Shown piece by piece: positions 9,542 through 18,253 of a stretch of DNA of 64,000 bases; positions within the stretch are counted from its first letter, which is position 1; the number at the start of each line of letters is the position of its first letter. Source of the stretch: Arthrobacter globiformis (lineage in GTDB: Bacteria > Actinomycetota > Actinomycetes > Actinomycetales > Micrococcaceae); NCBI RefSeq assembly GCF_030815865.1, contig NZ_JAUSXI010000001.1:930001-994000 (forward strand), in the 5' to 3' direction. Below the pieces are notes generated by a model. It was not told where the DNA came from, made no database searches, and saw only the letters and a list, made by a program, of their open reading frames with translations. The translations under genes and the position numbers were made by a program.

Positions 9542-9829
9542 ATGGCTGAGAATTCAAAATCCGTCCTGTTGCCTGTGATGGCCGTTGCCGTGTTCGCCGG
9601 CCTCGGGAGGATGGTGTTCCAGAAGATCAAGGCCGACCGTGCGGCCCGCCAGAACCCTGCCGGGCAGGACCGCGGTGGCCAGAACCGCGCTGGGTCGGGC
9701 GGTTCCTGGCAGGCCCGCGTTGGGCGCCGTGTTGGCCGTGGCGCCGCCGGGCGTGACCGGGTGGCCGGCCCGGTGGACGAGAAGACGCGCCAGTGGATCA
9801 GTGAGGTGGTCCGCACACCCCGGCAGTAG
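9542..9829 (+). CDS. hypothetical single-pass membrane protein
   Basis: 95-residue protein I do not recognise. A hydrophobic stretch at about residues 7-26 (SVLLPVMAVAVFAGLGRMVF) looks like an uncleaved membrane anchor. It is followed by a strongly basic, Gly/Arg/Gln-rich cytoplasmic tail and a short C-terminal helix ending ISEVVRTPRQ. There is no clear Cys, His or catalytic pattern. It stands between the divergent purS gene and the first subtilase and is closed by a strong hairpin terminator, so it is probably transcribed alone. Confidence 0.55.
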   Translation: MAENSKSVLLPVMAVAVFAGLGRMVFQKIKADRAARQNPAGQDRGGQNRAGSGGSWQARVGRRVGRGAAGRDRVAGPVDEKTRQWISEVVRTPRQ

Positions 9830-9867
9830 CTCGCGGCGAGGCGACAGCACAGACTTCAAAATTCCCA

Positions 9868-9905
9868 GCGGCGGGTGCCCTTTCCGGGCACCGCCGCTGC
9901 TTTTT
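9868..9905 (+). terminator. intrinsic terminator
   Basis: GC-rich stem 9868-9880 pairs with 9886-9897 around TTTCC, with one bulged G, and is followed by TGCTTTTT. It lies about 40 bases after the 95-residue gene and before the subtilase promoter region. Confidence 0.85.
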
Positions 9906-10101
9906 GATTCCGGTGTCAAGGGCAGTGACAAAAAAGTAAATTCAGGGATTGTGTCCTATGTCATATCCGGCTCTCAGTAGGTACTGTGGGGATCGGTCGA
10001 CGATTGCTGGGATCGACAGGACCTGTCATCTTCACGTGTCGTTGCCGCATGCGCCCGGCAACGTAGCCGGGGCCGTTCCTTATGAAAGGTTCTAAGCACT
10101 C

Positions 10102-13100
10102 GTGAAATCAGCAGGAAAAAGCTTATTCCGACGCCGGGGGGCCGGGAAAGCAGCGGCACTGGTTGTCGGCTTGCCTTTGCTTCTTTCGTCAGTCGGCGCG
10201 CTGCCGGCAACCGCGGCGCCGTCGCAGCTTGCGGCTACGGCCGCACAGCAAAAGAACATCGACTCCACCGACTACTCGGCCGGCCGCTACATTGTGGTCC
10301 TGACCGAGAAGCCCGCCGCCACCTACGAGGGCGGCACTCAGGGCCTGCAGGCCACCAAGCCACGGTCCGGCCACAAACTCGACGCCGACCGGGCAGAGGT
10401 GCGCAAGTACCAGGCCCACCTGGAGGCGAAACAGGCCGCGCTGGCTGAGAAGGAAAACGTGCAGATCCGCCGCAAATACACGGCGGCACTCAATGGGTTC
10501 ACCGCCAGGCTTACCGCCGACCAGGCCGTGAACCTCGCCAAGAACCCTGAGGTCCTCGCGGTGGCACCCGACACCCAGCAGGCCCCGGACTACTCCACCA
10601 CGGACTTCCTCAAGCTCAGCGGAGCCTACGGCACGTGGAACAGGCAGTTCGGCGGCAAGGCCGGCGCCGGCAAGGGCGTTGTGGTGGGCGTCATCGACTC
10701 CGGCTACACGCCGGGCAGCCAGTTCTTCGCCGGCGAAGAGGTTGCACAGCTCAAGGGCAATCCGGAGGTAGGCGTTCCCTACCGCACCGCCGGCGGTAAC
10801 ATCGCGATGCTGAAAGCAGACGGCAGCACCTTCGAGGGTGAGTGCCAAAAGGGTGAAGAGTTCAACGGAACGGCCTGCAACTCCAAGGTCCTCAGTGCCA
10901 GGTACTTCTCCGACGCCTTCGAGGATTCCGTCTCCAAGCAGGACCGCGCGCCGGAGGAACTGATTTCGCCGGTGGATGTGGGAAGCCACGGAACCCACAC
11001 CGCAAGCACCGCGGCCGGCAACGCCGACGTGGAAACCTTCGTCGACGGTCGCAGCTTCGGCCTGACCGGCGGCATCGCACCGGCCGCCAAACTTTCCAGC
11101 TACAAGATCTGCTGGGAGGACAACGATCCCAACACCGGCGGCTGCTACACCTCGTCCGCTGTCGACGCCATCAACCAGGCCGTGCTCGACGGCGTGGACG
11201 TCCTGAACTACTCGATCTCGGGCACCACCTCCAGCACGACGGACCCGGTGTCCATGGCGTTCCTGTCCGCCGCCTCAGCCGGCATCTTCGTAGCCACCTC
11301 CGCAGGCAACTCCGGCCCTGAAGCCAGCACCGTGAACCACGGCGAGCCGTGGGTCACCACCGTTGCGGCCAGCAGCTTCTCCCAGGAGCTGCAGGGCACC
11401 GTGGAGTTCTCCGACGGCAGCAAGTTCCGCGGCGCCAGCATCATGAACCGTGAAGTTGCCGGGGCAGGCGTTGTGCTCGCCGCCAATGCAGCATCCGGAC
11501 AGGCCACCGACCCTGCATTGTGCGCCCCCGGCTCGCTCGATCCGGCCAAGATTGCAGGCAAGGTGGTGGTCTGCGACCGCGGCGTCTATGACCGGGTGGC
11601 CAAGAGTGCCGAGGTTGCGCGGGGCGGCGGGGTGGGCATGATCCTCGTGAACCTGGCCGCATCATCGCTCGACGCCGACAAGCACTCCGTCCCCACCGTG
11701 CACGTGAATCCGCCTGCCACGGAAACCATCAAGGCCAAGGTGGCGGCGAACCCGGCCATCACGGTCTCCCTGGTCAACAAGGACACCACGGGACTGCCCG
11801 CCGAGGCGCAGCCGCAGATCGCCGGCTTCTCCTCCCGCGGACCGCTCCTCGCCACCGACTCTGACCTGCTGAAGCCCGACGTCGCCGCACCCGGCGTCGC
11901 CGTCCTTGCCGGCGTTTCTCCGATCGGTGCCGGCGGCGACGAGTTCGGGTTCATGTCCGGCACCTCCATGGCGTCGCCGCACGTGGCCGGCTTCGGTGCC
12001 CTGATCCTGGGCAAGAACCCCACCTGGTCCCCGGCCGCCGTGAAGTCGGCCATGATGACCACCGCCAGCGACGTCAAGCTCGCAGACGGCAGCAAGAATA
12101 CGGACGTCCTCGCCACCGGCGCGGGTCAGGTGGATCCCGCCCGGGTGCTGGATCCGGGTCTCGTATACGACGCCACCGTCGACGACTACCTGCGGTTTAT
12201 CCAGGGAACCGGCGTCGATCTGGGCATGCCTGGGCTCGGTACCACGCGGCCCCGTGACATGAACGTCCCGTCCTTCTCGCTCGGAAACCTGGCCGGCAGG
12301 ATCGAGGTCACCCGCACGGTGACTGCGCTGACGCCGGGGGTGTACAGCGCAAAGGCCAGTGTGCCCGGAGTGAAGGTGACGGTGACGCCGTCGGTCCTGT
12401 CCTTTGGCGCTGCCGGCGAGAAGCGCACGTTCAAGGTGGCCTTTGAAAACCAAAGTGCCAAGCTGGGCGAGTTCGCCCCGGGATCGCTCACATGGCGGGG
12501 TGCCAACAAGACCGTGACATCACCGATTGCGGTCCGGCCGCAGTCGGTGGTGGCTCCCAAGAACATTGCGTTCACCTCCCAAGGGGCCAACGGTTCAGGC
12601 AACATCGGCATCGTCTCGGGCTCGAAACTGCCCACGAACGTGACGCTCGACGGTCTGTCGAAAGCGGACTCCTCGGCCATCGAACTCGTACCCGGCCCCT
12701 TCCGGTACGAGGCCGACGCCTCGAACTTCGTCAAGACGGTGGAAGTTCCCGCCGGCGTGCCCCTGGCCAAGCTGTCCGTGATTTCCGCGGATGAGAACGC
12801 CGACTTCGACATGGTGGTGGTCACGCCGGACGGGCAGGGAATTGTGGTCGCCACGGCCTCGGCGAGCGAGTCTGTTTCGATTCCGAACCCTGCTGCCGGT
12901 ACCTACCAGATGTTCGTGAATCTCTACGACAGTCCCAACCAACAGGCAACCAAGGCCTCGGTGGATGCTGCGGTCCTGGGGGCCAATGAGGGCAACGCCA
13001 CCGTGACTCCTGATCCGGTCCGCCTTGCGAACGGGCTCAGCGGGAAGCTCGCCCTCACCTGGAAGAACCTGGCGCCCGGCTCCTACATCGGGCGGATCAC

Positions 13101-13257
13101 CTTCGACGGGACCAGCGCCCCGACGTTCGTGAACGTCGTGGTGGCGGAGGGCGGCGCCGTCGCGGTTGCACCGGCTTCGGAAGATCCGAAGAAAAAGAAG
13201 GAACGGGGGAAGGTCCAGAACCAGGACCTGACGCGGTCACCGGATAACTCCATCTAG
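10102..13257 (+). CDS. secreted subtilisin-like serine peptidase (S8) with PA domain
   Basis: 1051-residue extracellular protease. A twin-Arg-containing basic start and hydrophobic core (about 1-40, ending ALPATAA) form a signal peptide. An I9-type propeptide follows at about 55-160 (YIVVLTEKPAATY). The S8 catalytic triad is Asp199 (VIDSGYTPG), His296 (GSHGTHTAS) and Ser622 (SGTSMASPH), with the oxyanion Asn in SAGNSGPE. A PA domain is inserted near 465-535 (KVVVCDRGVYDRVAKSAE). After the catalytic domain comes an Fn3-like region and about 250 residues of beta-rich sequence with a Lys-rich end. The GTG start is supported by GAAAGG 12 bases upstream. It is a close paralogue of the gene at 15700-18144. 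Confidence 0.93.
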   Translation: MKSAGKSLFRRRGAGKAAALVVGLPLLLSSVGALPATAAPSQLAATAAQQKNIDSTDYSAGRYIVVLTEKPAATYEGGTQGLQATKPRSGHKLDADRAEVRKYQAHLEAKQAALAEKENVQIRRKYTAALNGFTARLTADQAVNLAKNPEVLAVAPDTQQAPDYSTTDFLKLSGAYGTWNRQFGGKAGAGKGVVVGVIDSGYTPGSQFFAGEEVAQLKGNPEVGVPYRTAGGNIAMLKADGSTFEGECQKGEEFNGTACNSKVLSARYFSDAFEDSVSKQDRAPEELISPVDVGSHGTHTASTAAGNADVETFVDGRSFGLTGGIAPAAKLSSYKICWEDNDPNTGGCYTSSAVDAINQAVLDGVDVLNYSISGTTSSTTDPVSMAFLSAASAGIFVATSAGNSGPEASTVNHGEPWVTTVAASSFSQELQGTVEFSDGSKFRGASIMNREVAGAGVVLAANAASGQATDPALCAPGSLDPAKIAGKVVVCDRGVYDRVAKSAEVARGGGVGMILVNLAASSLDADKHSVPTVHVNPPATETIKAKVAANPAITVSLVNKDTTGLPAEAQPQIAGFSSRGPLLATDSDLLKPDVAAPGVAVLAGVSPIGAGGDEFGFMSGTSMASPHVAGFGALILGKNPTWSPAAVKSAMMTTASDVKLADGSKNTDVLATGAGQVDPARVLDPGLVYDATVDDYLRFIQGTGVDLGMPGLGTTRPRDMNVPSFSLGNLAGRIEVTRTVTALTPGVYSAKASVPGVKVTVTPSVLSFGAAGEKRTFKVAFENQSAKLGEFAPGSLTWRGANKTVTSPIAVRPQSVVAPKNIAFTSQGANGSGNIGIVSGSKLPTNVTLDGLSKADSSAIELVPGPFRYEADASNFVKTVEVPAGVPLAKLSVISADENADFDMVVVTPDGQGIVVATASASESVSIPNPAAGTYQMFVNLYDSPNQQATKASVDAAVLGANEGNATVTPDPVRLANGLSGKLALTWKNLAPGSYIGRITFDGTSAPTFVNVVVAEGGAVAVAPASEDPKKKKERGKVQNQDLTRSPDNSI

Positions 13258-13296
13258 GAAGGTCCCGGAACCAGGCTCCCGAAGGGGCCCCACACA

Positions 13297-13347
13297 GCGA
13301 AGGCCGGCGGGCGTGGCGTAACATGCCAATCTCCCGCCGGCCTTCGC
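13297..13347. terminator. hairpin terminator after subtilase 1
   Basis: A perfect 15-bp stem (13297-13311 with 13333-13347, core GAAGGCCGGCGGG) encloses a 21-base loop. It sits 40 bases after the subtilase stop. No strong T-run follows on either strand. Confidence 0.7.
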
Positions 13348-13361
13348 CGTGCGTTTGGTTG

Positions 13362-13424
13362 GAGTGCTCGTACAGATAATGGGCCCTAAACGCCCCGTAA
13401 GTCGCGACATGTGTACAAAAACTC
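13362..13424. repeat. 63-bp palindromic element, copy 1
   Basis: First of four related elements in the window. The left arm is GAGTGCTCGTACAGATAATG. The right arm ends TGTACAAAAACTC, so the outer bases pair. The arms are less perfect than in copies 2 and 3. It lies where the subtilase and the inhibitor operon converge. Confidence 0.85.
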
Positions 13425-13457
13425 TTCTTGGACCGCGGCCAAGGATCTCCTGGCAGC

Positions 13458-13862
13458 TCAGATGGCGCCGGTGGACCCGGCCACTCCGCCCAGCAGCGGG
13501 GACAGCGCCCGCCAGCGGGCAATTTCGCAGCCGTCCGTCAGGGAAAACCGGGAGTTCACAGTGCGTCCGTTGAAGGTGCCGGTGACCACGGCCACCTGGG
13601 GGCCGCCATACTGCTGGGTGCACAGCCTGGGCGGGCCCGGTTCCGGAAAAAAGATCCGTTCGCCGAACCGTCCGACGGCGGCAATCGCCGCCGCTGGATC
13701 CGGCAGGGTTGATTCCACCAGTTGGCCGGAACGGCTGACCAGGACAAAGACGTGTTCCGGGCCGCCCGGGGCGTGGGTGAGGGCGACGGTCAGGTCAAGG
13801 TCCGTGTCCGGAGGCAGGCCGACATCTTGGCCTGTGCCCGGGAATTGAGGTGTATCGCTCAT
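13458..13862 (-). CDS. SSI-like domain protein without signal peptide
   Basis: 134-residue protein whose C-terminal half matches the Streptomyces subtilisin inhibitor fold and the neighbouring lipoprotein: LCTQQYGGPQVAVVTG, a FNGRTVNSRFSL hairpin and DGCEIARW. Cys81 and Cys112 match the second SSI disulfide. The other two SSI cysteines are replaced (VLVSRSG and PAAAIAAV). There is no signal peptide, so it is predicted to be cytoplasmic. By alignment with SSI the P1-P1' residues are Gln83-Gln84. Whether it inhibits a protease is unknown. The ATG overlaps the previous stop by four bases (ATGA), so it is coupled to the glycosylase-family gene. Confidence 0.72.
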   Translation of the reverse strand: MSDTPQFPGTGQDVGLPPDTDLDLTVALTHAPGGPEHVFVLVSRSGQLVESTLPDPAAAIAAVGRFGERIFFPEPGPPRLCTQQYGGPQVAVVTGTFNGRTVNSRFSLTDGCEIARWRALSPLLGGVAGSTGAI

Positions 13863-14815
13863 CGTTCGGCCTCCGTTCCGAGGCTGTCGAAGAGCGGCGC
13901 GAGGGCGGCCATCAGCCTGCCACGCAGCTCCTGGGCTTCGGCCGAGAAGGCGCGCTGCTGCTCCACGTAGGCAGCCTTGCCGTCGGCGGTCTCAATCGGA
14001 ATGGCCGGGTAGCCCCAATCTGTGAGGTCGTAGGGGGAGGCCTGCATGTCCATGGCCCGCACCCGCCAGGACAGCTCGAAGCAGTCCATGACGAGTTCGC
14101 TGGGCAGGGCAGGGGAGAGCTTGTACGCCCACTTGTAGAGGTCCATGTTGGCGTGCAGGCAGCCGGGCTGCTCCATGGTCCGCTGGTTCTCCCGGCTGGG
14201 GGAAAGCTCGTTCAGGGGCACGGCGTCGGGTGTGTAGAACCGGAACGCGTCAAAGTGCGAGCAGCGGATCCTGTTGTCCTCGACCACCTTGTCCGTGCCC
14301 GCGCCTCCCAGCCGCAGCTTGAGGTACTCGTGGCGCAGCTCGAACTTCTCCTGCCGGTAGACCATGGCCCACTCGTGCAGGCCGAAACAGCCGAACTGCG
14401 CCGGCCGCGCGGCGGTTCCGGCCAGGATGATCCGGGCAAACAGGAGAGCCTCGCGCCGTTCGGCCAGGAACGCCTGACGGTCGAACGCCACCGCGGTGCT
14501 GCCGGGCGGGAGGTCCGCGCTGGCCAGCTCACCGCCGTCGAGCGCTTTGTAGTATTTCCAGTCCTTGCGGGCAGCCGCCTCCGTTCCGGAGACGACCACA
14601 CCGTCACCGGGATGCCAGCGCAGCAGCTGGCCGGGCTTTTGCGTGTAGTACGTGAAGAGGAAGTCTTCCACGGGATGCTTCCGCCCCGCGGAGCGGCGGG
14701 CAAGGTAGGGATCGGCGTAACGGCGCACCCGGCGCACGTGAGCGGCTTCCCGTTCCCTCCATTCGGCGGCGGAGAGGACCTGGGCGGCGGAGATCGTCAA
14801 TGCAGTGCCTGCCAC
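13859..14815 (-). CDS. protein of the family annotated 3-methyladenine DNA glycosylase
   Basis: About 318 residues. I recognise the sequence pattern (HPVEDFLFTYYTQKPGQLLR, FGCFGLHEWAMVYR, RCSHFDAFRFYTP, EQPGCLHANMDLYKWAYKL, ELVMDCFELSWRVRAMDM) as a conserved actinobacterial family that databases often call 3-methyladenine DNA glycosylase. I see no helix-hairpin-helix or AlkD-like repeat that would prove this activity, so the name is a convention here. The conserved His/Cys/Asp motifs suggest an enzyme. The start is uncertain: GTG at 14815 begins just after the SSI lipoprotein stop, and TTG at 14800 is an alternative. Middle gene of a three-gene unit. Confidence 0.66.
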   Translation of the reverse strand: MAGTALTISAAQVLSAAEWREREAAHVRRVRRYADPYLARRSAGRKHPVEDFLFTYYTQKPGQLLRWHPGDGVVVSGTEAAARKDWKYYKALDGGELASADLPPGSTAVAFDRQAFLAERREALLFARIILAGTAARPAQFGCFGLHEWAMVYRQEKFELRHEYLKLRLGGAGTDKVVEDNRIRCSHFDAFRFYTPDAVPLNELSPSRENQRTMEQPGCLHANMDLYKWAYKLSPALPSELVMDCFELSWRVRAMDMQASPYDLTDWGYPAIPIETADGKAAYVEQQRAFSAEAQELRGRLMAALAPLFDSLGTEAER

Positions 14816-14819
14816 GGTG

Positions 14820-15458
14820 CTAGAGAGCCCCGCCTGCAGCACCGAGGATGTCCTTGGCGGCGTTCCAGGCTCCGATCTGGCAGCCGTCCCGCAGGGCGAA
14901 GGAGGTCTCCACGGGGGTGCCATTGACTTCGCCGGTCACGGTGGCCACCTGCGGCCCGCCATACTGCTGCGTGCAGGAGATGCCCTTGGGCGGCGCGGCG
15001 GGGTTCACGATGGCTGCGTTGTCCTTCAGCGACGTGCAGGCTGCTGCGGCGTTGGGGTGCTGGCTCTCTGCCATCGGCGCGCCGCCCTTGCAGACCAGCG
15101 TGTAATTCGCGGCTTTTCCGTCCTTGGACGCTTTGACCGTGATGGACAGTTCGGCATCGCCGGCGCCGGGCCCGGACGGCAGGGGAGAAGCGGCAGGGGG
15201 TTCGGGCGCTGGGACCGTCGTTTCGGCGTCGGGCGGTGTAGAGCCGGGCGCCGGGGTACTGGGAGTGCCTGTGCCGGGGGTTTCAGTGCCCGGAGTCTCG
15301 GTGCCCGGTGATGAAGTCCCGGGCGATGAGGTCCCCGGTGAGCCGGTGGTGGTTCCGGGGGTGGCCGAAGGCTGGCCGCTTCCGGTATTCGGGGTGCAGG
15401 CCGCGAGACCGCCCGTCGCTGCGAGGGCGAGCAGCACAGAAATCAGTTGCTTGCGCAT
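14820..15458 (-). CDS. lipoprotein with Streptomyces subtilisin inhibitor (SSI) domain
   Basis: 212-residue exported protein. A lipoprotein signal peptide ends in LAAC with lipidation at Cys21. A long Thr/Ser/Gly/Pro linker with PGTSSPGTETPGT-type repeats follows to about residue 98. The C-terminal domain aligns with SSI across both disulfides: Cys123-Cys141 and Cys162-Cys193, with the reactive loop CTQQYGGP. By SSI numbering P1 is Gln164 and P2' is Tyr166. It is likely a membrane-tethered inhibitor of subtilisin-like proteases. The ATG was chosen because GAGGAG lies seven bases upstream. It is divergent from subtilase 2, with a shared upstream region of about 240 bases. Confidence 0.85.
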   Translation of the reverse strand: MRKQLISVLLALAATGGLAACTPNTGSGQPSATPGTTTGSPGTSSPGTSSPGTETPGTETPGTGTPSTPAPGSTPPDAETTVPAPEPPAASPLPSGPGAGDAELSITVKASKDGKAANYTLVCKGGAPMAESQHPNAAAACTSLKDNAAIVNPAAPPKGISCTQQYGGPQVATVTGEVNGTPVETSFALRDGCQIGAWNAAKDILGAAGGAL

Positions 15459-15699
15459 GCCGGGTCTCCTCACGTTTTTCCCATTCTACCGTCGGGACCC
15501 CGGGCCGTCCGGTACAGCCGGATAACGGTACCCGGCAATTGCTAACGGAAGGGTATCGATTCTTGGGGGCGTCCGCGGTATCTTTCTGACATCAACGGGT
15601 GCGCGGCATAACCAAATAGTGATGACGCCCATGGGGGGCAGAGCGTCCAGTTCGTGGGACCGAAGGTCTACAGGTCCTGAACCAAGGAAGGCATCCCCC

Positions 15700-18144
15700 A
15701 TGATCCCTCAGCAATCCACTACCCGCCCCGGACACAGCAGTAGGCTGCCGGCCATATTCGCCGTAGCCCTTGCCATGGTCATCGGCCAGGGCCTCGCCGG
15801 ACCAACGGCGGCGGCTCCGGCACCTCCATCGGCGCAGCCAGCTGCTCTCCAGCCAACCGCTGCCCAGCCGGCGGCATCCCCGCTCGACGACGGCCACTAC
15901 ATCGTGATGCTCAAGGACAAACCGCTAGCCACTTATTCCGGCGGTGTGGCCGGCATCCCCGGCACGGCGGTGCCGAAGAGTAAGAAGCTGAACCCCTCCG
16001 GCCCCAACTCCCGCAAATACGATGCTCACCTCAGGGCCAAGCAGCGGCAGGCGGCAGCATCAAAGGGCGTGACCATCAACAGGAGCTACACGCTGGCCCT
16101 CAACGGCTTCAGCGCTGTACTCTCCGCGGCGCAGGCCAAGGCGCTCGCCGGTGACAGCAGCGTGCTGGCCGTGGTCCCGGACAGCATGCGCAAGCCGGAC
16201 TACTCGAGCACCGACTTCCTTGGACTTCCGGGCGGCGACGGCGTGTGGGACCAGCAGTTCGGTGGCACGGATGAGGCGGGCAAGGGCGTCGTCGTCGGGG
16301 TGGTGGACACCGGCTACACGCCCGACAACCCGTTCTTTACCGGGGACACCGTCGATCCGCTGTCCGGCACCCCCGACGTGGGCGTGCCGTTCCGCCTCCA
16401 GGGCAACGTGATCGCGATGCGCAAGGCCAACGGGGGAACGTTCGTGGGCGACTGCGTGGCCGGCGACGGGTTCGACGGCACGGAATGCAACAGCAAGGTA
16501 ATCGGTGCCAGGTTCTACGACAAGGCCTACAAGGCGGCGGTCCCCCCGGAATTCCGGTCCCCGAACGAGAAGTTCTCGCCGCTGGACGTGAGCGGCCACG
16601 GATCCCACACGGGCAGCACCGCAGCCGGAAACAGTGACGTCGCCCAGACGGCAGGCGGCCGGGACTTTGGCAAGAGCTCAGGCGTTGCGCCCGCGGCCAA
16701 GATCGCCGTTTACAAGGTCTGCTGGGAAGGCGCCATTCCGGAGGCTACCGGGTGCGTCGAGTCGGACATTCTTAACGCCATCCAGGATGCCGTCCTCGAC
16801 GGCGTGGACGTGCTGAACTTCTCCATCTCGGGAAATAACAACTCCACTGTCGACGCCGTTTCGCTCGCGTTCCTGAACGCCGCGGCCGCAGGGATCTTTG
16901 TGGCCGCCTCCGCAGGTAATTCCGGTCCGACGGCCTCGACCGTCAACCATGCCGGACCTTGGATCACCAGCGTGGCCGCCTCAACGTTCGACAACACGCT
17001 GCGCGGAACCGCGGAACTGTCGGACGGCAGCAAGTTCGCCGGCGCAAGTGTCATGGGCAGCGAGGTGGACTCCAAGCCGATCGTTCTGGCCGTGGACGTG
17101 AAGGCGGCCGCCGCCCTGGCTACAGATGCGGCGCTGTGCGCGCCGAACTCCCTGGACCCGGCCAAGGTTGCGGACAAGATCGTGGTCTGCGACCGCGGCG
17201 TTGTGGCACGCGTTGACAAGAGCGCCGAGGTTAAGCGCGCCGGCGGCGTGGGCATGGTCCTGGTCAACCTGACGCCCAGCTCCCTCGATGCCGATCTGCA
17301 CAGTGTTCCCACGGTTCACATAGACGACCCGAAGATCAAGGACCGGGTGGCGGCAACTCCGGGCATAACGGCAAGCCTCAAGGCGACTGACACCACCGGA
17401 GCCGAACCCCCGCCTGTGCCGCAGATTGCCGGATTCTCCTCACGCGGACCCACCCTGGCATCCAACGGAGACCTGCTCAAGCCTGACGTTGCGGCTCCTG
17501 GTGTTGCAGTTCTGGCCGCCGTTTCACCGGTCGGATTCAAGGGCGAGAATTTCGGCTTCCTGTCCGGCACGTCGATGGCATCGCCGCACATCGCCGGCTC
17601 GGGAGCCCTGCTGCTCGGTAAGAACCCGCAGTGGTCCCCGGCGGCCGTGAAATCCGCCATCATGACCACGGCGTACGACCTGGTCGATGCAAAGGGCGTC
17701 GACGTGCATGACGTCTTTGCCCAGGGCGCAGGCCATGTCCAGCCGGCCCGGTTCGACTCCCCGGGGCTCGTTTACGACGCCGGCATCGGTGACTGGATGG
17801 GCTTCCTCCAGGGACAGGGAATCGCCCTTGGTGTGGCTCCCATCGCAGCCAAGGACGTCAACCTTCCCTCGGTGGCACTGGGCGCCATGTCCGGCAGCCA
17901 GACCGTTACGCGGCGGGTCACGGCGGTGACGGCAGGAACCTACCGGGCAGCGATCACCCTTCCGGGCATTACAACCACCGTCAGTCCGGCAGAAGTGACG
18001 CTGGCCGAGGGTGAAAGCGCCACGTTCACCATCACGTTTACTACCGCAGGGGCTCCGCTGAACGCATACTCCACCGGATCCCTGACGTGGACGTCAGGTG
18101 ACAACACCGTCCGCTCACCGGTGGCGGTGCGGCCGGTGCCATAG
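15700..18144 (+). CDS. secreted subtilisin-like serine peptidase (S8) with PA domain, paralogue
   Basis: 814-residue extracellular protease. A signal peptide runs to about residue 40 (ending GPTAAAPA), then an Ala/Pro/Gln-rich stretch and an I9-like propeptide (YIVMLKDKPLATYSGG). The triad is Asp203 (VVDTGYTPD), His300 (GHGSHTGS) and Ser625 (SGTSMASPH), almost the same spacing as in the gene at 10102-13257. The PA segment with KIVVCDRGVVARVDKSAE is also conserved. It ends after the Fn3-like part, about 240 residues shorter than its paralogue. The start follows AAGGAAGG at a good distance. Head-to-head with the SSI lipoprotein gene. The order protease - inhibitor unit - protease suggests linked function. 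Confidence 0.92.
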   Translation: MIPQQSTTRPGHSSRLPAIFAVALAMVIGQGLAGPTAAAPAPPSAQPAALQPTAAQPAASPLDDGHYIVMLKDKPLATYSGGVAGIPGTAVPKSKKLNPSGPNSRKYDAHLRAKQRQAAASKGVTINRSYTLALNGFSAVLSAAQAKALAGDSSVLAVVPDSMRKPDYSSTDFLGLPGGDGVWDQQFGGTDEAGKGVVVGVVDTGYTPDNPFFTGDTVDPLSGTPDVGVPFRLQGNVIAMRKANGGTFVGDCVAGDGFDGTECNSKVIGARFYDKAYKAAVPPEFRSPNEKFSPLDVSGHGSHTGSTAAGNSDVAQTAGGRDFGKSSGVAPAAKIAVYKVCWEGAIPEATGCVESDILNAIQDAVLDGVDVLNFSISGNNNSTVDAVSLAFLNAAAAGIFVAASAGNSGPTASTVNHAGPWITSVAASTFDNTLRGTAELSDGSKFAGASVMGSEVDSKPIVLAVDVKAAAALATDAALCAPNSLDPAKVADKIVVCDRGVVARVDKSAEVKRAGGVGMVLVNLTPSSLDADLHSVPTVHIDDPKIKDRVAATPGITASLKATDTTGAEPPPVPQIAGFSSRGPTLASNGDLLKPDVAAPGVAVLAAVSPVGFKGENFGFLSGTSMASPHIAGSGALLLGKNPQWSPAAVKSAIMTTAYDLVDAKGVDVHDVFAQGAGHVQPARFDSPGLVYDAGIGDWMGFLQGQGIALGVAPIAAKDVNLPSVALGAMSGSQTVTRRVTAVTAGTYRAAITLPGITTTVSPAEVTLAEGESATFTITFTTAGAPLNAYSTGSLTWTSGDNTVRSPVAVRPVP

Positions 18145-18164
18145 TGCCTCTGATCCCAGGACGG

Positions 18165-18206
18165 ACGACGCCGGGACTCACCGCTGGTGGCGGGTCCCGG
18201 CGTCGT
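18165..18206. terminator. hairpin terminator after subtilase 2
   Basis: ACGACGCCGGGA (18165-18176) pairs with TCCCGGCGTCGT (18195-18206) around a GC-rich loop, 20 bases after the subtilase stop. It also lies just beyond the end of the convergent MarR gene. Confidence 0.75.
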
Positions 18207-18253
18207 GCGGGGACCGGTTGAAAAGCAAAAGGAAGTCACCCGGGGGCGGAGAA

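Noticed and set aside
13859..14815. Firm assignment as 3-methyladenine DNA glycosylase
   Set aside because: The name is used for this family, but no helix-hairpin-helix or other glycosylase motif is visible. It is kept only as a family label.
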